A program made the position numbers and the translations under genes. The notes below the pieces were generated by a model, which saw only the letters and a program-made list of their open reading frames with translations, was not told the DNA's origin and searched no databases. DNA of 64,000 nt. It comes from Ralstonia sp. UNC404CL21Col. GTDB lineage: Bacteria; Pseudomonadota; Gammaproteobacteria; Burkholderiales; Burkholderiaceae. Location: the NCBI RefSeq assembly GCF_000620465.1, contig NZ_JIBE01000003.1:1674001-1738000 (forward strand), written 5' to 3'. Of this stretch, positions 1-7,924 are shown piece after piece; the first letter of the stretch is position 1; every line of letters starts with the position of its first letter.

Positions 1-139
1 TCTCGCCCTGGCGCAGGTTGAGGTCCACGCCTTCGAGCACGGCACGGTCGGTGTGGTCTGCGGTGCGGAAGATCTTCGAGACGCCGCGCAGCTCCATGAC
101 GCTTTCAGCGTTCTGGCTATGGGTGCTGGTGGTAACCAT
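1..139 (-). CDS. ABC transporter ATP-binding protein, NitT/TauT (SsuB/NrtD) type, N-terminal fragment
   Basis: Only the first 46 codons lie in the window; the gene runs off the left edge. The reading frame begins at the ATG at 139 and gives MVTTSTHSQNAESVMELRGV followed by SKIFRT and an AVLEGVDLNLRQGE segment. This is the usual start of an ABC ATPase ahead of Walker A: a beta strand, an A-loop region and 'L.gvdL.l..GE'. It lies downstream of the fused double permease on the same strand, so it probably energises that importer. The substrate class (nitrate, sulfonate or taurine) is inferred from the permease family. Walker motifs are outside the window. Confidence 0.8.
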   Translation of the reverse strand, partial: MVTTSTHSQNAESVMELRGVSKIFRTADHTDRAVLEGVDLNLRQGE

Positions 140-165
140 GTGTGTTCTCAGCTAAATAAGTCGTC

Positions 166-292
166 TTAGAACATGCTCAAGATCCGTAGCGAGCGCCCCG
201 AGGTTGGCCCGAGACGCGCAGCCGTACATGAGTACGGCGAGCATCGCAGGGTCAAGATCGGGGTGCGCAGTAGGATCATGAGCATGTTCTTA
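166..292. repeat. 127-bp imperfect inverted repeat between permease and ATPase genes
   Basis: The outer arms at 166-185 and 273-292 match as inverted repeats at 18 of 20 positions. The centre holds a perfect 7-bp hairpin with loop ATGA (221-227 paired with 232-238), and a shorter inner complementarity (GCGCCCCGA against TCGGGG-TGCGC) lies between. The element fills most of the 150-nt gap between the two genes of the ABC transporter operon. The transcript would fold into a long stem there. No T-run follows on the minus strand, so it is not a standard terminator. It could be an mRNA processing or stability element, or a small MITE/REP-like insertion. Confidence 0.65.
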
Positions 293-2074
293 CAGGCGGG
301 TGCGCTCTTGCGCTATGTCGTAGAGGCGGTTCCACAGCAGCCGGTTGAAGCCGACCACGAACAGGCTCATCACGGCAATCCCGAGTGCAATGCGCGGGAA
401 GTCGCCCTTGGCCGTCATCTCGGCGATGTAGCTGCCCAGGCCCGTCGCCACGAGCGTGCGGTCGCCCCAGGACACATATTCGGACACGATGCTGGCGTTC
501 CACGAGCCGCCGGCGGCCGTCACCAGGCCGGTCAGCAAGTTGGGGAACACGGCGGGGATGAGGAAGCGCTTCCACAGCAGCCAGCCGCGCAGGCCGAAGT
601 TGCGGGCGGCCAGTTTGAGTTCGGTCGGGATGGCCGACGCGCCGGCAATCACGTTGAAGAGGATGTACCACTGCGTGCCGAAAATCATCAGCGGGCTCAA
701 CCAGATTTCAGGGTTGAGCGCGAAGCGCGCGATGAGCATCACCGCCAGCGGGAACATCAGGTTGGCCGGGAACGCCGCGAGGAACTGCGCCACTGGCTGC
801 GCGATGCGCGCCACGTTCGGGTTCAGGCCGATGCGGATGCCGATCGGCACCCACACGAGGGCCGCCAGCGCAATCAGCAGGATCACGCGCACCATGGTCA
901 GGAAGCCGAGCCAGAAGACGTGGCCGACCTCGGCCCAGCCCACCTCGGAGCGTACGAATTGCAGCACGTGCGCCACCGCCATCAGCGCGGCCAGGATGAT
1001 GACGACATCGGCGATGCGGTGCGACCACGGGAAGCGCGGCAGGAATCCGTTGCCGGGGGCGGCGGTGGGCCGCGTACGCTCGGCCCCCCAGGACAGCGTG
1101 CGTTCGGCCAGGGCGGCGGTGCGCTCCAGCAGCGCCTTGACCCACTCGGAGCGGCGCAGCAAGTCCAGCAGCCACGATTGCGGCTCGCGCTCCGACGACA
1201 TCGAGTCGAAGCGGAAGCGGTCTGCCCAGGCAATCAGCGGGCGGAACAGCAGTTGGTCGTACAGGATGATGCCGATCAGCATGGCCAGGATGGCCCAGCC
1301 GATGGCGGGCAGGTTTTGCTGCTGGATCGCCAGGGAAATGTACGAGCCGATGCCCGGCAGCTTGATGTCGTGGCCTGATACCGAGATGGCCTCCGACGCC
1401 ACCACGAAGAACCAGCCGCCCGACATCGACATCATCATGTTCCACAGCAGGCCCGGCATGGCGAACGGCACTTCCAGGCGCCAGAAGCGCTGCCACTTCG
1501 ACAGGCGGAACACCGTGGCCGCCTCTTCCAGGTCGGTCGGGATGGTGCGGAACGATTGGTACAACGAGAACGCCATGTTCCACGCCTGTGACGTGAAGAT
1601 GGCGAAGATGGCCGCGCATTCCACGCCGACGAGGTTGCCCGGGAACAGCGCGATGAAGCCCGTAACCGTGATCGACAGGAAACCCAGCACCGGAATCGAT
1701 TGCAGGATGTCGAGCGCCGGCACCATCACCTTTTCGGCCGTGCGGTTCTTGGACGCAATGGCGGCAAACGCAAACGAGAACGCCAGCGACGCGCCCAGCG
1801 CCAGCAGCATGCGGATGCTGGTCCGCAACAGGTAATAGGGCAGTTCAATGACGTCGAGGCTGACGTCCAGATGTTCGCCCGGCGTGTAGGGCACGTTCAT
1901 CTGCTTGGCGGCGTAGGCCACGAGCACGATGGCGGCCAGGATGATCGGCAGCAGGGCCAGGTCAAACCGGTTGGGCGGCGCCGTCAGCAGATTGCCGAAG
2001 TTGACGCCAAGGTTGGTACCGAAGGTGGTACCCAAGCGGCCCCGGATGGTGGTTTCGTTGTCGTTCTGCTGCAT
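290..2074 (-). CDS. ABC transporter permease, fused double-domain NitT/TauT (BPD_transp_1) type
   Basis: The 594-aa integral membrane protein has two binding-protein-dependent permease domains in one chain. The first carries the EAA-loop segment EEAATVFRLSKWQRFWRLEV around residues 200-220. The second carries KLAARNFGLRGWLLWKRFLI near residue 505. Many hydrophobic segments surround both. A normal family member is about 250-280 aa, so this is a tandem fusion that could form the whole membrane pore. I chose the ATG at 2074 (MQQNDNETT); a longer frame opens at 2146 but its first 24 residues are low-complexity and look non-coding. Neither start has a strong ribosome site. The ATPase gene follows. 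The substrate is probably an organic sulfonate, nitrate or similar anion, but nothing here defines it. Confidence 0.88.
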   Translation of the reverse strand: MQQNDNETTIRGRLGTTFGTNLGVNFGNLLTAPPNRFDLALLPIILAAIVLVAYAAKQMNVPYTPGEHLDVSLDVIELPYYLLRTSIRMLLALGASLAFSFAFAAIASKNRTAEKVMVPALDILQSIPVLGFLSITVTGFIALFPGNLVGVECAAIFAIFTSQAWNMAFSLYQSFRTIPTDLEEAATVFRLSKWQRFWRLEVPFAMPGLLWNMMMSMSGGWFFVVASEAISVSGHDIKLPGIGSYISLAIQQQNLPAIGWAILAMLIGIILYDQLLFRPLIAWADRFRFDSMSSEREPQSWLLDLLRRSEWVKALLERTAALAERTLSWGAERTRPTAAPGNGFLPRFPWSHRIADVVIILAALMAVAHVLQFVRSEVGWAEVGHVFWLGFLTMVRVILLIALAALVWVPIGIRIGLNPNVARIAQPVAQFLAAFPANLMFPLAVMLIARFALNPEIWLSPLMIFGTQWYILFNVIAGASAIPTELKLAARNFGLRGWLLWKRFLIPAVFPNLLTGLVTAAGGSWNASIVSEYVSWGDRTLVATGLGSYIAEMTAKGDFPRIALGIAVMSLFVVGFNRLLWNRLYDIAQERTRL

Positions 2075-2362
2075 CTTGGATAACCGGGACGGAAACCGCG
2101 GACGAAATTCGGGCGCCTCAAGGCCTGGGGCCGAGGCGCAATACATGGCATGGCGTACTACGGGGCTGGGCGCAGTGCTTTGCGCAAGCGTTGCTTGGCA
2201 CCCGGCGGCAAGCCGCCTAGTTTACCTTGCGTAACGTCAGAGCCCGCCGCGCGGTTGTCAGTCTGACGACGTCACATTCCAGAAATGTGACAGAGATGCG
2301 ACAGCGCCGGCTTGTCATGTTTTACCCAACACATCACCTGCCGTTTGCTTCGGAGGCCCGCC

Positions 2363-2650
2363 ATGTCCGCCATTGCGCAAGTGATCGTTACCGTACAGGG
2401 CCGCGTGCAGGGTGTCGGCTACCGCGCCGCGTGTGCCGACCACGCCCGCCTGCTCGGCCTGCGCGGCTGGGTACGCAACCGCCGCGATGGGGCGGTCGAA
2501 GCGTTCCTGGCCGGCCCCGAGGCCAACGTGCTCAGCATGCGCGAATGGATGTGGGAAGGGCCGGACAGCGCGCACGTGACGCAGCTGGACGTCGCCACGG
2601 GCGACCATGAGGCGCCGGGGCCCGGCTTCGAGATCCGCCCCACCGTGTAA
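2363..2650 (+). CDS. acyP: acylphosphatase
   Basis: The 95-aa protein hydrolyses acyl phosphates to carboxylate and phosphate in the cytosol. It contains the family signature VQGRVQGVGYR, with the phosphate-binding Arg at residue 21, and GWVRNRRDG with the catalytic Asn at residue 39. It is full length for the family (90-98 aa). The ATG at 2363 is preceded by CGGAGG at 2351-2356, which decides the start over an upstream in-frame ATG at 2312. It stands alone, upstream of the phosphate transporter on the same strand with a 102-bp gap. Confidence 0.95.
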   Translation: MSAIAQVIVTVQGRVQGVGYRAACADHARLLGLRGWVRNRRDGAVEAFLAGPEANVLSMREWMWEGPDSAHVTQLDVATGDHEAPGPGFEIRPTV

Positions 2651-2752
2651 TGTCCGGCAATCAACGGACACGGATTCGACACGAAACCGTCACCTAGTGC
2701 ACAAGCTCGACTCCTAGAATCGGTCACCCAGCCCCCTTCCTGGTGACCCGTC

Positions 2753-4339
2753 ATGTCGCATCCCCTCTCCGTCCAGCCCGGGGCCGTGCCCGGGCGCTTC
2801 CGCAACGTTGGTATTGCAGCCTTCCTGCTGATGCTGGCGGGTGGCGCCGCCTACGTGGTGAGCCATCTGGTGACCGATCTGGAGGGCGTGTCCACCCGCT
2901 CGGCGTTGCCGTTCGTGCTGCTAGGCATTGCGCTGCTGATCGCGCTCGGCTTCGAGTTCGTCAACGGGTTTCATGACACGGCGAATGCGGTGGCCACGGT
3001 CATCTACACGCATTCGCTGTCGCCGCACCTGGCGGTGGTGTGGTCGGGCGTGTGGAATTTTGCAGGCGTGATGGTGTCCAGCGGGGCCGTAGCCTTCGGC
3101 ATCCTGCAACTGCTGCCGGTGGAGCTGATCCTGCAGGTGGGCAGCCACTCGGGCTTTGCGATGGTGTTTGCGCTGCTGATCGCGGCCATCATCTGGAACC
3201 TGGCGACGTGGTATCTGGGGCTGCCGTCTTCCAGCTCGCACACGCTCATCGGTTCGATCATCGGCGTGGGCCTGATGAACCAGCTCCTGCACGGCGCGAA
3301 CGGCACCAGTGGCGTGGACTGGAGCCAGGCGCTGGGCGTGGGCAAGTCGCTGCTGTTTTCGCCCATCATCGGCTTTCTGCTGGCAGGGCTGCTGCTGTGG
3401 GTGCTGAAGGCCGCGGTGCGCGTGCCCGCCCTCTATGCCGAGCCTGAGGGCAACCAGCCGCCGCCGTTCTGGATCCGCGCGCTGCTCATCCTCACGTGCA
3501 CGGGCGTGTCGTTCGCGCACGGCTCCAACGACGGGCAGAAGGGCATGGGCCTGATCATGCTGATCCTGATCGGCACGGTGCCCACCGTCTACGCGCTCAA
3601 CCGCGCCGTCACCCCGGCCGAGACGCAGACCTTCCTGGCGGTGTCGCATCAGACTGCCGCCACCTTCGGCAAGTACACCAACGGGGTGGCGCCGTCGGCC
3701 AATCCGCGCGCCGATGTGGAGGCCTATGTGCAGAAGCGCGTGCTGACGCCGGCTACGCTGCCGGCCGTGCAGGCGTTGACGAACAGCATCGCCGCGCAGG
3801 TCGGCGAGACGGGCTCGATTGCCGCCGTGCCGCAGAACGAAGTGGATAACGTGCGCAACAACATGTACCTGGCGTCCGAGGCCATCCGCCTGCTCAAGAA
3901 GAGCGGCCAGCCCGCCATTGCCAAGGACGACCAGGCCATCATCGACAACTACAAGCAGCAGCTCGACCACTCCACGAAGTTCATCCCCACGTGGGTGAAG
4001 GTGGCCGTGGCGATTGCGCTGGGCCTGGGCACGATGGTGGGCTGGAAGCGCATCGTCATCACTGTGGGCGAGAAGATCGGCAAGCAGCACCTGACGTACG
4101 GGCAGGGCGCGTCGGCCGAACTGGTGGCGATGGTGACGATCGGCGCGGCCGATGCATATGGCCTGCCGGTATCGACCACGCATGTGCTGTCGTCCGGCGT
4201 GGCGGGCACGATGGCGGCCAACGGCTCGGGGCTGCAGTGGAATACCGTGCGCAGCCTGCTGCTGGCCTGGGTGCTGACGCTGCCCGCATCGATCGTGCTG
4301 GCGGGCGGCTTGTACTGGCTGTTCCGCGCGATCTTCTGA
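2753..4339 (+). CDS. pit: inorganic phosphate transporter, PiT family
   Basis: The 528-aa inner-membrane protein is a low-affinity phosphate (metal-phosphate/H+) symporter. Both duplicated PiT signatures are visible: GFEFVNGFHDTANAVATVIY near residue 65 and SFAHGSNDGQKGMG near residue 255. A long hydrophilic loop lies between the two membrane halves, roughly residues 280-420, as in PitA-type proteins. The C-terminal half has the GLPVSTTHVLSSGVAGTM repeat. Genes near it handle acyl phosphates (acyP) and polyphosphate (ppk2, convergent), a loose phosphate theme. It ends at a strong bidirectional terminator. Confidence 0.93.
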   Translation: MSHPLSVQPGAVPGRFRNVGIAAFLLMLAGGAAYVVSHLVTDLEGVSTRSALPFVLLGIALLIALGFEFVNGFHDTANAVATVIYTHSLSPHLAVVWSGVWNFAGVMVSSGAVAFGILQLLPVELILQVGSHSGFAMVFALLIAAIIWNLATWYLGLPSSSSHTLIGSIIGVGLMNQLLHGANGTSGVDWSQALGVGKSLLFSPIIGFLLAGLLLWVLKAAVRVPALYAEPEGNQPPPFWIRALLILTCTGVSFAHGSNDGQKGMGLIMLILIGTVPTVYALNRAVTPAETQTFLAVSHQTAATFGKYTNGVAPSANPRADVEAYVQKRVLTPATLPAVQALTNSIAAQVGETGSIAAVPQNEVDNVRNNMYLASEAIRLLKKSGQPAIAKDDQAIIDNYKQQLDHSTKFIPTWVKVAVAIALGLGTMVGWKRIVITVGEKIGKQHLTYGQGASAELVAMVTIGAADAYGLPVSTTHVLSSGVAGTMAANGSGLQWNTVRSLLLAWVLTLPASIVLAGGLYWLFRAIF

Positions 4340-4363
4340 ATATCTGAACGCGCGCATTGAACG

Positions 4364-4397
4364 AAAAAGGGCGGCCGCGCAGGCCGCCCTTTTTTTG
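4364..4397. terminator. bidirectional intrinsic terminator between pit and ppk2
   Basis: An 8-bp G+C stem, GGGCGGCC (4369-4376) with GGCCGCCC (4382-4389), is flanked by five A on the left and seven T on the right. It can therefore terminate transcription from both convergent genes. It starts 24 nt past the pit stop codon. Confidence 0.9.
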
Positions 4398-4422
4398 TTT
4401 CTCCGATGGCGTTGCCGCCGGT

Positions 4423-5325
4423 TCAGTACACGTTCGGCACGATCATGTCTTCGGGCACCGGATGGCGGATGTACTCCGCGTGGTGCACGCGCTCGGGCAG
4501 CAGCACCGGCGGATGCGGCACCGGGTGGTAAGGCACCTGCCCCAGCAGATGGTGGATGCAGTTCAGGCGCGCGCGCTTCTTGTCGTCGGCCAGCACCACC
4601 CACCACGGCGATTCGGGAATGTGCGAGCGCTCGAGCATCGCCTCCTTGGCCTGCGTATAGGCTTCCCAGCGGCGGCGGCTCTCCAGGTCCATCGGGCTCA
4701 GCTTCCACTGCTTGAGCGGATCGTCGATGCGGCTCTGGAACCGCACCTCCTGCTCTTCGTCCGTAACCGAGAACCAGTACTTGACGATCTGGATGCCCGA
4801 GCGCACGAGCATCTTTTCGAACTCGGGCACGGAGCGGAAGAACTCTTCGTATTCCTCGTCGGTGCAAAAGCCCATCACGCGTTCGACGCCGGCGCGGTTG
4901 TACCAGCTGCGATCGAACAGGACGATCTCGCCGGCGGCGGGCAGATGCGCTACGTAGCGCTGGAAATACCACTGCGTGCGTTCGCGGTTGGTGGGCGCCG
5001 GCAGCGCGGCCACGCGGCACACGCGCGGGTTCAGCCGCTGCGTGATGCGCTTGATGGCGCCGCCCTTGCCGGCGGCATCGCGCCCTTCGAAGATCACCAC
5101 CAGCCGGTGGCCAGTCTCGATCACCCAGTCCTGCAGCTTGACGAGTTCGCCTTGCAGGCGGAACAGCTCGCGGAAGTACATGCGCCGCGTTTCGCGCGCT
5201 TCCTCGCTGATGCCCTCGCCGCCGCCGAGCAGGTGGTCGTCGATTTCCATCTCCAGCTCCTCGTCCAGCGTGTCGAGGAGGTCTTCCTGCAGGCGCGCCT
5301 GCCGCGCTGCGTCGCGTTCGCTCAT
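4423..5325 (-). CDS. ppk2: polyphosphate kinase 2
   Basis: The 300-aa cytosolic enzyme transfers phosphate between polyphosphate and nucleoside diphosphates. It has the PPK2 Walker A FEGRDAAGKGGAIKRITQ near residue 75, the Walker B region LFDRSWYNRAGVERVMGFC near residue 145, and the family stretch RRRWEAYTQAKEAMLERS. Its length fits a one-domain PPK2 class I protein. The ATG at 5325 has AGGAG about 8 nt upstream, which decides it over a longer frame starting at 5394. It is convergent with the phosphate transporter. Class I enzymes mainly make NTP from polyphosphate; direction cannot be read from sequence. Confidence 0.93.
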   Translation of the reverse strand: MSERDAARQARLQEDLLDTLDEELEMEIDDHLLGGGEGISEEARETRRMYFRELFRLQGELVKLQDWVIETGHRLVVIFEGRDAAGKGGAIKRITQRLNPRVCRVAALPAPTNRERTQWYFQRYVAHLPAAGEIVLFDRSWYNRAGVERVMGFCTDEEYEEFFRSVPEFEKMLVRSGIQIVKYWFSVTDEEQEVRFQSRIDDPLKQWKLSPMDLESRRRWEAYTQAKEAMLERSHIPESPWWVVLADDKKRARLNCIHHLLGQVPYHPVPHPPVLLPERVHHAEYIRHPVPEDMIVPNVY

Positions 5326-5465
5326 GGTGTGTTGCTCCTGCCGATCTTGCCGAGAGTGCCGAGAGGGGCGCTGCGCACGGACAGCGCAGTGCAAGTCTAA
5401 GCCCGACTAGGTAGCACGGGCATGTGGCAGGGGAGTGACATGTGGGCGTCACGCCGCCCGAAGGC

Positions 5466-6323
5466 TCAACTGGATTCGCCTTCCAGCATGAACTTGGCGC
5501 CGTCGTCCTGGCCGAGCAGGCGCACCAGCGTGGGCATGGCTTCCTGCAGCTGCGCCTTGAGCGTCCACGGCGGGTTGACGATGAACATGCCGCTGCCGTG
5601 CAGGCCCAGGCCACCCTCGACCGGATGCTTGACCGTGAGCGTGACGTGCAGCCAGTCCGCCGGTCGCAACTGCTTCAGGCGGGAGGGAAACTGCGCGGCT
5701 TCACGCCGCTGCACGAGCGGATACCAGATCGCATACATGCCGGTGGCAAAGCGCTGCAGGCTGTCTTGCAGGGCCTGCACGGTGCGGGCGTAGTCCTGCT
5801 TGTCTTCGAAGGACGGATCGATCAGCACCAGCGCACGGCGCGGCGGCGGCGGCAGGATCGCCTTGATGCCGGCAAAGCCGTCGCCGTCGTACAGCATGAC
5901 CTTGCGGCCGGCACCGCGGAAGTTGTTGGACAGCACCTTGATTTCGGAGCTGTGCAGCTCGAACAGGCGCAGGCGATCGGCGTCGCGCAGCATCTGCCAC
6001 GCCAGCCACGGCGATCCGGGGTAGTGCCGGAGTTCGCCGTTCGGGTTCAGTTCGCGCACCTGGTCGAGGTACGCATCGAGCAACGGCGGCAGCGTTTCAC
6101 CGCCTTCGGCCGCGCGCCACAAGGGGCCGATGCCCGTGTCGAACTCGGCCTTCTTCTGCGCCCATTCGTGGTCCAGCGCGTAGAGGCCGGCACCGGCGTG
6201 CGTGTCGATGTACCAGAACGGCTTGTCCTTCTGCGTGAGGTAATCGAGCATCTGCACAAGCACGGCGTGCTTGAGGACATCGGCGTGATTGCCGGCGTGG
6301 AAGGCGTGACGGTAACTGAGCAT
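5466..6323 (-). CDS. rlmJ: 23S rRNA (adenine(2030)-N(6))-methyltransferase RlmJ
   Basis: The 285-aa SAM-dependent enzyme methylates A2030 of 23S rRNA. The N-terminus MLSYRHAFHAGNHADVLKH is diagnostic of RlmJ (YhiR/ComJ family), and the length matches. The catalytic motif reads ALVLIDPSFEDK, so the usual N6-adenine methylase DPP[YF] is DPSF here. The C-terminus MFIVNPPWTLKAQL fits the family's end. It is a single gene, with ppk2 downstream and the CoA-transferase upstream on the same strand but with 60-nt or longer gaps. Confidence 0.93.
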   Translation of the reverse strand: MLSYRHAFHAGNHADVLKHAVLVQMLDYLTQKDKPFWYIDTHAGAGLYALDHEWAQKKAEFDTGIGPLWRAAEGGETLPPLLDAYLDQVRELNPNGELRHYPGSPWLAWQMLRDADRLRLFELHSSEIKVLSNNFRGAGRKVMLYDGDGFAGIKAILPPPPRRALVLIDPSFEDKQDYARTVQALQDSLQRFATGMYAIWYPLVQRREAAQFPSRLKQLRPADWLHVTLTVKHPVEGGLGLHGSGMFIVNPPWTLKAQLQEAMPTLVRLLGQDDGAKFMLEGESS

Positions 6324-6383
6324 CGGCGGGCCATGTGCGCCCGGAGTATCAGACGCGGGCAGAGAAAACGGTAGGCGCGAATC

Positions 6384-7817
6384 CTACCACCGCGCGGGAT
6401 GCGTCCCCAGCGGCACGCTGGGCAGCGCCCAGTGCGGCGGCGTGTCGGAAAGCTGCCCCGCGTGGCGCAGCGCCGTGAGCGCGCCAAAACCAGACGGCGA
6501 CGTTTCCAGATACGCACCGATCTCTTCATAGCGCGGGTCGGCCGCATCGAACCCGTTGGCCATGCGTCCGAAGCTGCGCAGCCAATGCGCCGTCTGCGCG
6601 AGCGACACACGCACGTGCCAGCTGCCGCCCTCCGTCATGCGCCGTGCCAGCGCCGTCATCGCGCCAGCCGCCATCAGATAGCCGGCGCCGTGGTCCAGCG
6701 CCTGTGCGGGCAGCGGACGCGGCTTGGCCTCACCGGCGGCTTGCGCTTCGGCCCAGTTGAAACCGCTGGCGGTCTGCACGAGCGAGTCGAAGCCTCGGCG
6801 ATTGGCCCACGGTCCGTCATAGCCGTATGCGCACAGGCTGACGTAGACGATGCCGGGGCGCAACGCGGCAACCTGCTCCGGACCAAACTGCAGCGCCGCC
6901 AAGCCCCCGGGCCGGTAACCCTGCACGAAGATATCGGCGTCGCGCAGCAGCGTGCGGAGTTGCTGGGCAGCGGCTGCATCGCGCAAGTCGAGTTGCGCGG
7001 AGCGCTTGCCGCGCCCGGTGTCGATCACCAGCGGAGGGATGGCGGGCAGATGCGGCCCCGTGACGAGCAGCACATCGGCTCCATGCGCGGCGAGCGTCCG
7101 CCCGCAGACGGGCCCGGCAATCACGCGCGTGAGATCAAGCACGCGCACGCCCGAGAGCGGCCGGCCATCAGCGTGCGCCGCCAGCGGCTGCGGTGGCGCA
7201 TCGCCAATGCGTTCGATCGTCATCAGCGGCTGGCTTGCAACGGCGATGCCTTGCGGGTGCGCGTCCCACTCTTCAAACGTGCGCGCGGCGGTGACGACCA
7301 TGCCCGCTTGCGCGGCCGCCTCCTCAAAAGCCTCGGCGTTCCATTGGTTCAGCGCGGCGGCCACGGCGGCCCGGTCATACGCGCAGCCGAGCAGCTTCAG
7401 CACGCCGTCACGGTGATGCGCAAAGTTGGTGTGCAGGCGCACCCAGCGGCCATCGCCGCAACGGTAGAGCCCCGCGATCTTGTCCCACGGTTCCGGCGGC
7501 AACTGGCCGTCGACGCGGAAGTAGCGCTCGGAGCGGAATTCCAGCGCGGCGTGGTGCATGTCGACCGATACGGTTTGCTGCCGCCCGCTGCGCAATGTGT
7601 CGACCTGCGCGGCAGCGAGGGCGGCAGCGGCAATGGTGCTCTGCGCCAGCGTGCCCACGGCAAACGACGACGGCAACGCCGGCTCGGCGCCGGTCAGTGC
7701 GGCACGCGACAGCACATTGGCCGGCTGGCCGAGCACGGTCCACAAGTGGCTGAGTGCGCTTGTGGGGCTGACAGTCTGCATGGAAGGATCAACCACATCA
7801 GCAACGGGTGACGGCAT
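6384..7817 (-). CDS. CoA transferase, CaiB/BaiF family III, apparently circularly permuted
   Basis: The 477-aa protein should move CoA between carboxylic acids. The typical N-terminal Rossmann segment (SGVRVLDLTRVIAGPVCGRT, then the GADVLLV strand) does not begin the protein but lies near residue 220. The segment resembling the small domain of the family (IAGLYRCGDGRWVRLHTNF) comes earlier, near residue 120. The conserved RRGFDSLVQTASGFN, with the candidate catalytic Asp, follows near residue 355. I read this as a permuted domain order in a longer than usual (about 400 aa) family member. The ATG at 7817 has GGAG upstream; the longer frame at 7847 has no ribosome site. It is divergent from the citrate-synthase-like gene, 107 bp away. 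The substrate is unknown. Confidence 0.85.
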   Translation of the reverse strand: MPSPVADVVDPSMQTVSPTSALSHLWTVLGQPANVLSRAALTGAEPALPSSFAVGTLAQSTIAAAALAAAQVDTLRSGRQQTVSVDMHHAALEFRSERYFRVDGQLPPEPWDKIAGLYRCGDGRWVRLHTNFAHHRDGVLKLLGCAYDRAAVAAALNQWNAEAFEEAAAQAGMVVTAARTFEEWDAHPQGIAVASQPLMTIERIGDAPPQPLAAHADGRPLSGVRVLDLTRVIAGPVCGRTLAAHGADVLLVTGPHLPAIPPLVIDTGRGKRSAQLDLRDAAAAQQLRTLLRDADIFVQGYRPGGLAALQFGPEQVAALRPGIVYVSLCAYGYDGPWANRRGFDSLVQTASGFNWAEAQAAGEAKPRPLPAQALDHGAGYLMAAGAMTALARRMTEGGSWHVRVSLAQTAHWLRSFGRMANGFDAADPRYEEIGAYLETSPSGFGALTALRHAGQLSDTPPHWALPSVPLGTHPARW

Positions 7818-7924
7818 GGCGGGGCTCCGCAAGCAAGGTGCGCCCATTACAGTCCCGCGCGGCCGACAGCGTCAACATTGACTAGACTGATCAACCTCGA
7901 TTGCCGTCCACTTCATCCGGCCCG

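Noticed and set aside
2921-5614. A minus-strand open frame of about 900 codons across pit and ppk2
   Set aside because: It crosses a strong terminator and is antisense or out of frame to genes with clear catalytic motifs.
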